Assembly: GCF_028369135.1 (NCBI RefSeq)
Contig: NZ_JAPWHW010000023.1
Coordinates: 1-51,565 of the forward strand
Source: Roseovarius sp. ZX-A-9
GTDB lineage: Bacteria > Pseudomonadota > Alphaproteobacteria > Rhodobacterales > Rhodobacteraceae
DNA: 51,565 bases
Reading direction: 5' to 3'
The position numbers and the translations under genes are program-made. This document shows, in pieces, positions 34,996 to 42,851 of this stretch; the stretch's first letter is position 1; each line of letters opens with the position of its first letter. The notes beneath the pieces were generated by a model that was given only the letters and a program-made list of their open reading frames with translations, made no database searches and was not told where the DNA came from.

Positions 34996-35484
34996 TCAAT
35001 GCTTTGTCCAGCCTGACGGCCCATCACGTCCCGGTGTCGAAGATGGATGAACCTCTTGATAGTCGCCTTCGATCGTGCCGGGATCATGTCGGTGGCGCCT
35101 GGGTTCACCCGGCCCGTTGCCCATGTCAAAATGCGCTACGTGGACGCGTTTGCGTAAATATGCGAAGGCTGCCCGCCGAAATGGCGGCATCAGCAGCGCA
35201 AATCCCAACGCATCGGTGAAGAAACCCGGCGTCAGCAACAGCACGCCAGCAATCAGGATCATCGCCCCATGGGCCAGCGATTCCGTCGGATCGCCCTGCC
35301 GTGAAAAGGAGCTGCGCAGGTCATTCAGCGCCATGGCGCCTTGGGCGCGAACCAGCCACGTGCCCAGCACCGCCGTCCCGATGACGATAGCTAGGGTCGG
35401 CCACAATCCGATCAATCCGCCGACCTGAATAAACAGCCCGATTTCGATCAGAGGTACAGTCAGAAATGCCAGCAGTAGCCACAT
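34996..35484 (-). CDS. fxsA: FxsA-family membrane protein
   Basis: A 162-residue inner-membrane protein of the FxsA family (named from E. coli FxsA, which affects phage T7 exclusion by F plasmid when overproduced; normal function unknown). Three to four hydrophobic segments: WLLLAFLTVPLIEIGLFIQV (2-21), WPTLAIVIGTAVLGTWLV, and GAMILIAGVLLLTPGFFTDALGF, the last containing the family hallmark LTPGFFTD. The tail is hydrophilic and His/Arg-rich. Divergent from the Tim44-like gene. Confidence 0.9.
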   Translation of the reverse strand: MWLLLAFLTVPLIEIGLFIQVGGLIGLWPTLAIVIGTAVLGTWLVRAQGAMALNDLRSSFSRQGDPTESLAHGAMILIAGVLLLTPGFFTDALGFALLMPPFRRAAFAYLRKRVHVAHFDMGNGPGEPRRHRHDPGTIEGDYQEVHPSSTPGRDGPSGWTKH

Positions 35485-35592
35485 GGGCCATTCTCCTTTG
35501 TTTTGCGGGGCGCAAGGTGGACTTGGGCCCGCCCGTCACCTACATAAGGGTGAACAAACGCGCTTTCCACGTATTGTCTGAAAGAGATGCCC

Positions 35593-36255
35593 ATGAATTC
35601 GCCCATCATACAGCTTCTGGTTCTGGCCGGTATCGCTGTTTTTCTGATCCTGCGGCTCAAAAATGTGCTGGGCACCCGCGATGGATTCGAACCCACCGAA
35701 CGGCCGAAACCTCTTCCGGCTGATGGCGCGCGTCGGCGCGGCTTCGAGGTGATCGAAGGCGGACCCGACCATGATATCACCGATCATGTCCCCGAGGATA
35801 GCGAGGCTGCCGCGGCCTTGGCAGAGATGAAGCGGGCCGAGCCGTCCTTTGAGGTCGGTCCGTTCCTGAAGGGTGCGCGCGGTGCCTACGAGATGATCCT
35901 GATGGGCTTCGAACGCGGTCAGCTGGATGGTCTGGTGCCATTTCTCGACGAGGACGTTTACAATACCTTCTCCGAAGTCGTGGATCAGCGGCAGGAAAAG
36001 GGCCTGACAATCGAGTCGGAATTCATCGGCATACGCGATCTGACGCTGGTCGATGCCGGTTTTGACCCAGCGACAAACCGGGGCTCGATCACCGTGCGCT
36101 TTGTCGGAGAGTTGATATCGGTCGTGCGGGACAAGGACGGCGAGATCGTCGAAGGCAAGCCGGGCAAACCCGAGCGTCAAAAGGACATCTGGACTTTTGA
36201 GCGCGTCATGGGCGCCGACGATCCCAACTGGCGGCTCGTCGCCACAGGCGAATGA
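35593..36255 (+). CDS. Tim44/TimA-family adaptor protein with N-terminal membrane anchor
   Basis: A 220-residue protein with one N-terminal transmembrane segment (IIQLLVLAGIAVFLILRL) followed by a basic, acidic linker and a C-terminal Tim44-like domain (about 85-215: FLKGARGAYEMILMGFERGQ, LVPFLDEDVYNTFSEVV, WTFERVMGADDPNWRLVATG). Mitochondrial Tim44 tethers the import motor; in alphaproteobacteria related proteins are proposed envelope adaptors. The ATG at 35593 is preferred (AAAGAG six bases upstream), though an ATG two codons earlier is possible. Overlaps the MltA gene by four bases. Confidence 0.88.
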   Translation: MNSPIIQLLVLAGIAVFLILRLKNVLGTRDGFEPTERPKPLPADGARRRGFEVIEGGPDHDITDHVPEDSEAAAALAEMKRAEPSFEVGPFLKGARGAYEMILMGFERGQLDGLVPFLDEDVYNTFSEVVDQRQEKGLTIESEFIGIRDLTLVDAGFDPATNRGSITVRFVGELISVVRDKDGEIVEGKPGKPERQKDIWTFERVMGADDPNWRLVATGE

Positions 36256-37289
36256 TCCGGGCGGTTTTCGCCGCCCTGAGCTTCGCGCTGCTGCTGCCTG
36301 CCGGTGTGGTTGCGGATGAAACAACCTATTCCGTGCTAAGTTTTGAAGAGCTGAACGGATGGGAACAGGACGATCACCAAAAGGCGCTTGATGCGTTTCT
36401 GGTCACCTGCCCCGACATGAAAGACCCCGATTGGCAATCGCTTTGCGCGCTGGCGCAGCAAAAGCCGAACGCCAAAGGGTTCTTTGAATTGCTCTTTCGG
36501 CCCATCCTGATCAGCGAGGGCGATCCCGCTCTCTTTACCGGATATTTCGAGCCGGAATTGCGCGGCGCGCTGCAACCTGGCGGCCGGTACAAGTATCCTA
36601 TCTACCGCGAACCGCCCGAAGCCAAGGCGATCAATCCCTGGCTCACCCGGCGTGAGATCGAGACCGGAACGGTCATGCAGGGCCGTGGGCTGGAGATCGC
36701 CTGGGTCGATGACCCGGTCGAATTGTTCTTTTTACAGATCCAGGGATCGGGGCGCATACGCCTGCCGGATGGTTCCATGATCCGTGTCGGCTATGGCGGT
36801 TCGAATGGGCATAACTACCGCTCAATCGGGGCCGAACTGGTGCGGCGCGGTATTTATTCGGTCCATCAGGTGTCTGCCCAGGTGATCAAGAACTGGGTGC
36901 GCCGCAATCCCGAGGATGGGCTGGAATTGCTGCGCTTCAATCCGTCCTATGTATTCTTTCGCAAGCTCGATAACCATGCCAGCGATCTGGGACCGCTGGG
37001 CGCGATGAACCGGCCAGTGACTGACGGGCGCTCGATTGCGGTTGATCCGGCATATGTCACGCTGGGCGCCCCGGTCTGGATCGAAAAGGGTGGCAAACGC
37101 CCGATCCGGCGGTTGATGATCGCGCAGGATACCGGCTCGGCGATCAAAGGCTCGCAGCGAGCCGATATCTTTTTCGGGACCGGCGACAAGGCCGGGCGCG
37201 CTGCTGGCCGGCTCCGCGATCCGGGTCGGATGGTGGTCCTGATGCCGATTCAGCGTGCCTTTGCCATGGCGACAGAGACGTTGCAATGA
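36252..37289 (+). CDS. mltA: Membrane-bound lytic murein transglycosylase A
   Basis: Cleaves peptidoglycan glycan strands with formation of 1,6-anhydroMurNAc. The 345-residue protein begins with a signal peptide (about 1-20, IRAVFAALSFALLLPAGVVA) with no lipobox Cys, so it is probably soluble periplasmic or anchored by the signal. The MltA domain has FTGYFEPELRG, QGRGLEIAWVDDPVELFFLQ, GSGRIRLPDG and the C-terminal 3D domain with the catalytic Asp in LMIAQDTGSAIKGSQRADIF and FFGTGDKAG. Translationally coupled to the Tim44-like gene and to the Smr gene. Confidence 0.93.
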   Translation: MIRAVFAALSFALLLPAGVVADETTYSVLSFEELNGWEQDDHQKALDAFLVTCPDMKDPDWQSLCALAQQKPNAKGFFELLFRPILISEGDPALFTGYFEPELRGALQPGGRYKYPIYREPPEAKAINPWLTRREIETGTVMQGRGLEIAWVDDPVELFFLQIQGSGRIRLPDGSMIRVGYGGSNGHNYRSIGAELVRRGIYSVHQVSAQVIKNWVRRNPEDGLELLRFNPSYVFFRKLDNHASDLGPLGAMNRPVTDGRSIAVDPAYVTLGAPVWIEKGGKRPIRRLMIAQDTGSAIKGSQRADIFFGTGDKAGRAAGRLRDPGRMVVLMPIQRAFAMATETLQ

Positions 37290-37882
37290 GCCGCCGCCGC
37301 AGGGTCCGACCTGATGAACTGGAGCTCTGGCGCAGCGTGGCCGGTACCGCCGATCCGCTGCACCCCGATCGGCCTGCGCCCGCCGCCAAATCGCTGCTTG
37401 AGCCCAAACCGCAAGAGGCCAGAGCCGCGCGAAAGCCGGTGGAGCCTTTTGAGATTGGGCAGAAGGCGAACGGACGCACCCCAGCGCATGATGTGTTGCC
37501 CGGTCTCACCGACCGGATGAAAGCGCTTCCAGTCACGATGGATAAACGCACCCACGGCAAGCTCAAGCGCGGCAAGATGCGTCCCGAGGCACGGATCGAC
37601 CTGCACGGAATGACTGTGGACCGCGCCCACGGCGTCTTGACGGGATTTATCCTGCGCGCGCACGCTCAGGAAAAGCGGCTGGTGTTGGTGATTACCGGCA
37701 AGGGCAAGCGGACGGACGATCACGGCCCGATTCCGGTGCGGCAGGGCGTTTTGCGCCACAACGTACCGCACTGGCTTCAGATCCCGCCTTTGGCGCAGGT
37801 GGTGATGCAAGTGAGCGAAGCACATGGTCGCCATGGTGGCGGCGGGGCCTATTACGTCTATCTACGTCGCCCACGCGGGTAG
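37286..37882 (+). CDS. Smr-domain protein
   Basis: A 198-residue protein with a disordered, Pro/Lys-rich N terminus and a C-terminal Smr domain (about 105-195), the small MutS-related endonuclease fold. It carries RIDLHGMTVDRAHGVLTGFI, VLVITGKGKR and RHNVPHWLQIPPLAQVV, the LDxHG-like and GxGKR hallmarks. Stand-alone bacterial Smr proteins can nick DNA or cleave RNA on stalled ribosomes; which applies is not determined. Overlaps mltA by four bases and the MFS gene convergently by 21 bases. Confidence 0.9.
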   Translation: MSRRRRVRPDELELWRSVAGTADPLHPDRPAPAAKSLLEPKPQEARAARKPVEPFEIGQKANGRTPAHDVLPGLTDRMKALPVTMDKRTHGKLKRGKMRPEARIDLHGMTVDRAHGVLTGFILRAHAQEKRLVLVITGKGKRTDDHGPIPVRQGVLRHNVPHWLQIPPLAQVVMQVSEAHGRHGGGGAYYVYLRRPRG

Positions 37883-39088
37883 CAGCGGTCGTGCGCGGGC
37901 TATACCGATGCTCATGAGAACAGTGGTAAAGGCGAAATAGAGCGCAACGCCGATATACTGCGTCTCGATCCCCAGCCCCAGATCGATCCCAAGGCCGGTG
38001 ATGCCGGGCCCGATCGCTGACCCCAACACCATGACCGCCGCCGCCATCGCCTTGATCGAGCCGATGAACCGTGTGCCGTAGAATTCCGCCCAGAAGGCCG
38101 CCGGTAAGGTCGTGTTGACGCCGGTGTTCAGCCCAAGAAAGAGAAATCCGAGCCACAGCCCTAGTGAACTTTCCGCAAAAGCAAAGAACAGGAACGCCAC
38201 GACCATCGGCAGTTGCATGAATGGGATCAGCCGCGCGGTTCCCACCTTGTCCAGCGCCCAACCGCTGGCGACCATCGCAAGGATGCTGATACCGGTGTAG
38301 AAGGGAAAGAACGCCACCAGTTCGAAGTGACTGACCGATTTCACCTCGGCGAAATGCACTTGGTGGAAAAAGAACGCGGTGTTGAAGGCCGACGGCCCCA
38401 GAAGGGCCGGAACCATGAACCAAAACAGCCAGTGCCCGAATGTCTGGTTGCGGGTCCAATGCCGCGCTTCCATTCCCAAGCTCTGATCCGACCCTGCCAT
38501 GGATTGCGGCGTGCGTTCCTTTCGAAGCAGCATCACCAGGATGGGAATACCTGCCATGGCGATGAAACCCGCGACGATCCATAGAATGCGCCAGTCGATG
38601 CTCAACATCAGAGAGACGAAGATTAGCGGCAGAAGCGCTTCACCGGCAGCGAAGCCCAACGTCGCGATCGACAGCGCCTTGCCGCGCGTGGCGATGAACC
38701 AGCGAGACATGGCAACTACGGCGATGTGGCTGGTCATGCCCTGCCCGGTAAATCGCAGCGCAAAGATGACCAGCGGCAGTAGCCACCAGACCGGATTGAG
38801 GGCCATTGAAACACAGGCCAAGGCCAGCATCGCCAAAATGATCGCGCCCAGGGCGCGGACGCGAAACCGGTCGGTCAACCCGCCGGCCCAGACCATCACC
38901 GCAGCCGATGCCGTGGTGCCCAGCGTATAGATACCGCCCCACTCCCCGTGGCTCAGCTGGAATGCTTCACGGATTTCACCTGCAAAGATCGAGATGAAGA
39001 ACGTCTGCCCGAAACTGCTGAGAAAGGTCAGCAACATCCCGGCGGTCAGCCAGGGCGCGTTCTCGCGGAGGAAGGCAAGCGTGTTCAT
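37862..39088 (-). CDS. Major facilitator superfamily transporter
   Basis: A 408-residue, twelve-helix MFS permease. After a short N terminus (MNTLAFLRENAPWLTAGMLL) come repeated hydrophobic helices; the characteristic loop between helices 2 and 3 reads GGLTDRFRVRALG, a normal MFS motif A. A large central loop (KERTPQSMAGSDQSLGMEARH) separates the two halves. No substrate signature stands out; the overall type resembles proton-linked organic-anion carriers. It is downstream of hslU with a 188-base gap holding inverted repeats, and convergent with the Smr gene. Confidence 0.85.
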   Translation of the reverse strand: MNTLAFLRENAPWLTAGMLLTFLSSFGQTFFISIFAGEIREAFQLSHGEWGGIYTLGTTASAAVMVWAGGLTDRFRVRALGAIILAMLALACVSMALNPVWWLLPLVIFALRFTGQGMTSHIAVVAMSRWFIATRGKALSIATLGFAAGEALLPLIFVSLMLSIDWRILWIVAGFIAMAGIPILVMLLRKERTPQSMAGSDQSLGMEARHWTRNQTFGHWLFWFMVPALLGPSAFNTAFFFHQVHFAEVKSVSHFELVAFFPFYTGISILAMVASGWALDKVGTARLIPFMQLPMVVAFLFFAFAESSLGLWLGFLFLGLNTGVNTTLPAAFWAEFYGTRFIGSIKAMAAAVMVLGSAIGPGITGLGIDLGLGIETQYIGVALYFAFTTVLMSIGIARARPLLPAWAT

Positions 39089-39120
39089 TCCCTTTGCTTG
39101 CCCGAAAAAACACCGAAGGA

Positions 39121-39199
39121 AAGAGAAAAATGCGGGCTTGGTCCGGTGGGCCGTCAGCGGCGCGCATTTTCCTCTCTGGTGCTGGGGCCGCGCGGCCCA
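39121..39199. repeat. Inverted repeats between the MFS gene and hslU
   Basis: Two structures in the 188-base gap: a 15-base imperfect inverted repeat (AAAGAGAAAAATGCG at 39121-39135 against CGCATTTTCCTCTCT at 39164-39178, 13 of 15 matching) and a perfect 14-bp palindrome GGGCCGCGCGGCCC at 39186-39199. Read on the minus strand both lie just after the hslU stop, with a T-rich tail after the larger one, so they may terminate hslU. Confidence 0.45.
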
Positions 39200-39276
39200 T
39201 GGGGATCATCGCCGGGGGAAAATTGGCGGTGCCGCAATGAGTATTTATGGCAAAATGAAGAAGTGCTCTGGATTCA

Positions 39277-40584
39277 TCAAAGCACGTAGCGGCTCAAATC
39301 GGTCGATCGCATCAATTCTCCCAGGTTTGCATCGACAAACGCCTCGTCCACGGTGACGGAGTCGCCGTCCCGGTCCGGAGCGTTGAAGCTGAGTTCTTCG
39401 AATACCCGCTCCATCACCGTATAGAGGCGGCGGGCGCCGATATTCTCGACGCTCTGGTTCACTTCGGCGGCGATACGCGCGAGTGCGGCGATGCCGTCAT
39501 CGGTGAAATCTACGGTCACGTTCTCGGTGCCCATCAGGGCGGTATATTGCCGGGTCAACGCATTGTCGGTCTCGGTGAGGATGCGAACGAAATCTTCTTC
39601 GGTCAACGCGCGCAGTTCGACCCGGATCGGCAAGCGGCCCTGCAATTCGGGCAGCAGGTCGGAGGGTTTGGCGATGTGAAACGCACCCGACGCGATGAAC
39701 AGGATATGGTCGGTCCTGACTGCGCCGTATTTGGTGCTGACAGATGTGCCTTCGATCAGCGGCAGCAGGTCGCGCTGTACGCCTTCGCGGCTGACCTCGC
39801 CGCCGCGGGCGTCGCTACGCGTTGCGACCTTGTCGATCTCGTCAAGAAAGACGATCCCGTTTTGCTCGACGGCCTCGAGTGCGGCACGGTTCACCACTTC
39901 ATCATCCAGCAGTTTGTCGGCCTCCTCGCCGATCAGGAGGTCATAGCTCTCGGCGACGGTCATCCTGACACGCCGGGTACGGCCGCTGAACGCCTTGCCG
40001 AAAAGGTCACCGAGGTTCAGCATGCCCATCTGGCTGCCGGGCTGACCGGGGATATCCATCATGCCCATCGGGTTGGAATTATCCGCGATGTCCAGATCGA
40101 TCTCGGTATCGTCGAGCGCACCTGATTTTAGCTTCTTGCGGAACATTTCGCGCGTGCCCTCGCGGGCATCCTCACCGGCGATGGCTGAAATCACGCGTTC
40201 TTCGGCGGCGGTCTGGGCGTTTGCCTTGACGTCTTCGCGCATCTGTTCGCGCACCATGGCGATGGCGCTGTCCATCAGATCGCGGATGATCTGCTCTACA
40301 TCGCGGCCCACATAGCCCACTTCGGTGAACTTGGTTGCTTCCACCTTGATGAAAGGCGCGCGGGCCAGCTTGGCCAGGCGCCGGCTGATCTCGGTCTTGC
40401 CGACGCCGGTCGGCCCGATCATCAGGATGTTCTTCGGGTAGACTTCGTCACGCAGGTCGTCGCTGAGATGTTTGCGCCGCCAGCGACTGCGCAGGGCAAC
40501 CGCGACGGCCCGCTTGGCATCATTCTGGCCGATGATGTATCGGTCCAGTTCGCTCACGATCTCGCGCGGGGTCAGGTCGGTCAT
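39277..40584 (-). CDS. hslU: HslU ATPase subunit of the HslUV protease
   Basis: AAA+ unfoldase that feeds the HslV peptidase. The 435-residue protein has the family start [20 protein letters not shown], Walker [10 protein letters not shown] (57-65), the [13 protein letters not shown] pore-associated segment, Walker [11 protein letters not shown], and the C-terminal DLSRYVL, whose last residues dock into HslV. GGAG lies about seven bases upstream of the ATG. The gene is separated from hslV by a membrane-protein gene and a 120-base gap. Confidence 0.97.
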   Translation of the reverse strand: MTDLTPREIVSELDRYIIGQNDAKRAVAVALRSRWRRKHLSDDLRDEVYPKNILMIGPTGVGKTEISRRLAKLARAPFIKVEATKFTEVGYVGRDVEQIIRDLMDSAIAMVREQMREDVKANAQTAAEERVISAIAGEDAREGTREMFRKKLKSGALDDTEIDLDIADNSNPMGMMDIPGQPGSQMGMLNLGDLFGKAFSGRTRRVRMTVAESYDLLIGEEADKLLDDEVVNRAALEAVEQNGIVFLDEIDKVATRSDARGGEVSREGVQRDLLPLIEGTSVSTKYGAVRTDHILFIASGAFHIAKPSDLLPELQGRLPIRVELRALTEEDFVRILTETDNALTRQYTALMGTENVTVDFTDDGIAALARIAAEVNQSVENIGARRLYTVMERVFEELSFNAPDRDGDSVTVDEAFVDANLGELMRSTDLSRYVL

Positions 40585-40704
40585 TCAGTCACTCCACTTC
40601 GGGTTTGTGCGAAACCTAAGCATGGGCGCGAAAAACACAAGCAAAGACAGTGGAGAACACCGGAAGAGCGTGGGCGCAAGGCCGAAGCGCGCGAGACACG
40701 AGGG

Positions 40705-41772
40705 TCAGCCGTCTGCGTGGTAGGGCGGCAGACGGTCCTTGCCCGGAAAATCGGGAAGCGCGCGCATCAGCCTGACCCGGAGTTGCGTCCAGAATGTGCC
40801 GAGCACGGTCACGATAGCGCCCAGTACCAGCAGCAGTAGCGGCCAGGACAGTTCTGCCTCGCCCAGTTGCATTGCCCAGGCGATCACGAACCCCAGATAT
40901 CCCAGACCCGCCGTCAGAAACGACCGGCGGTCGATGATCAGCGCCAACATGGTGATCAGAATAAGCGCGATCAGCGTAAGGATCATGCCCTGTGTTCCGC
41001 CCGTGTTATAGGCCGTCATTGCGACGGTGTTGACCAGCGCGGGTGCTGCCAGAAGATGTAGCCAGAAAGCAGAGCGCGCCATGCGGCCAATTCGGTGCGG
41101 ATCGCGCATGTCGAACCACAGCCCGGCGGCCAGTGCGAGCAGGCCAAAGACCAGGGTACCGACCGCCAGACCACCGCCGCGGCGCAGGTCAAAGAGCGAG
41201 TTCCAATCGTTGAACGGCGCGTCGATCCCGGTCACGACACCCGTCACGCCAAAGACGACCATCAGCCCGAACAACCCGGCAATGAACATCGCAAAGGGCA
41301 CCTTGAACACGCGGTAATGCAGCGCCATCGCGGCGATCCCCAGCAGCCCGAAAACCACGACCGCCTGGGTATCGCCACCCAGAGTGCCGGTTTCATCCAG
41401 AACCCAGGCGACGACCGACCCGGCAGAACTGGCATAGCCAATGGTCAGCACGATCGAAGGCAGCGCCATTCGCCGGCGGTTAGTGAAATAGAGCGATGCC
41501 ATCCAACAAAGGGCGCCGAGAACAAGCGCGATGATCAGGGGGTTACCGACCACCACCACCAGCGCCATCGACCCGCTGAGCAGCAGGATCAGCCCGACCG
41601 AGACGAAAATCTCGGCAAAGCCACGGAACAGTTCGAACGGCTCGTCATCCGGAAGGTTCTGGGCAATGCGCCCAGCGCGGGCATGTGCCAGTTGTGTCAA
41701 CCGGGCGGCCTGAGCCTCGTCGATTATGCCGGCGGCGGCGGCGGCGCGCAGATCGTCTTCAGTCAGGCTCAT
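40705..41772 (-). CDS. DUF2157-like polytopic membrane protein between hslV and hslU
   Basis: A 355-residue protein with a soluble N-terminal part (about 1-55, SLTEDDLRAAAAAGIIDEAQ, helical) followed by about ten hydrophobic segments (EIFVSVGLILLLSGSMALVV, AMFIAGLFGLMVVFGVTGVV, ILTLIALILITMLALII and others). The N-terminal helical region followed by many helices resembles DUF2157 proteins, but I cannot assign a function. The ATG at 41772 overlaps the hslV stop (TGATG), so it is translated with hslV. Position in the hslVU operon suggests co-expression with the heat-shock protease. A TTG one codon earlier is an alternative start. Confidence 0.8.
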   Translation of the reverse strand: MSLTEDDLRAAAAAGIIDEAQAARLTQLAHARAGRIAQNLPDDEPFELFRGFAEIFVSVGLILLLSGSMALVVVVGNPLIIALVLGALCWMASLYFTNRRRMALPSIVLTIGYASSAGSVVAWVLDETGTLGGDTQAVVVFGLLGIAAMALHYRVFKVPFAMFIAGLFGLMVVFGVTGVVTGIDAPFNDWNSLFDLRRGGGLAVGTLVFGLLALAAGLWFDMRDPHRIGRMARSAFWLHLLAAPALVNTVAMTAYNTGGTQGMILTLIALILITMLALIIDRRSFLTAGLGYLGFVIAWAMQLGEAELSWPLLLLVLGAIVTVLGTFWTQLRVRLMRALPDFPGKDRLPPYHADG

Positions 41773-42332
41773 CAATGTGCCTTGATTTCTTCAACTGTCA
41801 GGTTGCCATTGGTGTAGACGCAGATTTCTGCGGCGATGGCCATGGCGGCGCGGGCGACTTCTTCGGCGTTGCGGTCGGTGTCCATCATGCCGCGCGCGGC
41901 GGCGAGAGCGAAATTGCCGCCCGATCCGATGGCGGCGATGTCATGTTCGGGTTCCAGAACGTCGCCCGCGCCGGTGATTACCAGCAGATCACTGCCGTCG
42001 GTCACGATCAGCATCGCCTCCAGTTTCTGCAGGTACTTGTCGGTGCGCCAGTCCTTGGCAAGCTCGACACTCGCACGTTGCAACTGCCCGGGATGCGCCT
42101 CCAACTTGGCTTCGAGCCGTTCCAACAGGGTGAACGCGTCGGCGGTCGATCCGGCAAAGCCCGCCACTACGTCAAAGCCTCCGGGGCTGAGGCGTCGCAC
42201 CTTGCGCGCGGTGCCCTTGATGACGGTCTGGCCCAGACTGACCTGCCCATCACCAGCGACCACGACCGTGCCGCCCTTTTTCACTCCGATGATCGTAGTG
42301 CCGTGCCAACCGGGAAACTGATCTTTGGCCAT
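41772..42332 (-). CDS. hslV: HslV peptidase subunit of the HslUV protease
   Basis: Threonine peptidase of the HslUV complex. The ATG at 42332 (GGAGGG six bases upstream) gives 186 residues. A short propeptide ([11 protein letters not shown]) precedes the catalytic Thr12 in [12 protein letters not shown]; this extra stretch before the Thr is common in alphaproteobacterial HslV, whereas E. coli HslV has only Met. [30 protein letters not shown] and [13 protein letters not shown] follow. The frame continues upstream in error to 42419. First gene of hslV-membrane protein-hslU, with a heat-shock-like promoter in front. Confidence 0.96.
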   Translation of the reverse strand: MAKDQFPGWHGTTIIGVKKGGTVVVAGDGQVSLGQTVIKGTARKVRRLSPGGFDVVAGFAGSTADAFTLLERLEAKLEAHPGQLQRASVELAKDWRTDKYLQKLEAMLIVTDGSDLLVITGAGDVLEPEHDIAAIGSGGNFALAAARGMMDTDRNAEEVARAAMAIAAEICVYTNGNLTVEEIKAH

Positions 42333-42359
42333 CTTTCGCCCTCCGTTTTGTCCCTGCCT

Positions 42360-42388
42360 ATATGCAGGCCGTGCGGGCATGTCACAAG
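42360..42388 (-). promoter_or_regulatory. Candidate heat-shock-type promoter of hslV
   Basis: On the minus strand CTTGTG (42383-42388), 17 bases, then GCATAT (42360-42365), about 30 bases before the hslV start. Same CTTG plus 17-base-spacer layout as the hslO promoter. Confidence 0.45.
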
Positions 42389-42408
42389 GGTGCGGGGGCG
42401 GCGCTACG

Positions 42409-42434
42409 AAAAAGGGCACCCCGAGGGGCGCCCT
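42409..42434 (-). terminator. trxA terminator
   Basis: On the minus strand AGGGCGCCCC-TCGG-GGTGCCCT followed by TTTTT: a ten-pair stem with one G-T wobble and a 4-base loop, 30 bases after the trxA stop. It separates trxA from hslV. Confidence 0.85.
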
Positions 42435-42465
42435 GATCCGGTCTTTCCGTCTGGAGGGTTGGAAA

Positions 42466-42786
42466 TCAGAGTGCGTCGTTGATCCAGCTTTGCAGCGCGG
42501 CCTTGGGCGCGGCGCCAGAGCGGTTCGAGACGACTTCGCCGTTCTTGAAGATGAACAGCGCGGGGATGCCGCGCACGCCCATGGCGACGGCGGAATTCGG
42601 GTTGCTGTCCACGTCGACCTTGACGACTTTGACCTTGCCGTTCATTTCTGCTGCGATCTCTTCCAGAGCGGGGCCGATCTGCTTGCAGGGGCCGCACCAT
42701 TCTGCCCAGAAATCCACGACGACGGGGATGTCTGAGTTCTTCACTTCGGCGTCGAAGGTATCGTCGGTGACGGCAACGGTGGCCAT
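42466..42786 (-). CDS. trxA: Thioredoxin
   Basis: Cytosolic disulfide reductase. The 106-residue protein has the canonical active site [13 protein letters not shown] with Cys31 and Cys34, the Asp at VVVDFW (position 25), the cis-Pro in RGIPALFIF, and the C-terminal [25 protein letters not shown] precedes the ATG. It lies 61 bases after addA on the same strand and has its own promoter and terminator. Confidence 0.97.
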   Translation of the reverse strand: MATVAVTDDTFDAEVKNSDIPVVVDFWAEWCGPCKQIGPALEEIAAEMNGKVKVVKVDVDSNPNSAVAMGVRGIPALFIFKNGEVVSNRSGAAPKAALQSWINDAL

Positions 42787-42822
42787 GAGGTGTCTCCTTT
42801 GGGGGGTCTTGGGTTCGCGATG

Positions 42823-42851
42823 AACCTAGGTACCGCCACGACCGAGGTCAA
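42823..42851 (-). promoter_or_regulatory. Candidate trxA promoter
   Basis: On the minus strand TTGACC (42846-42851), a 17-base spacer and TAGGTT (42823-42828), about 35 bases before the trxA start. The -35 overlaps the addA stop codon. Confidence 0.5.
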
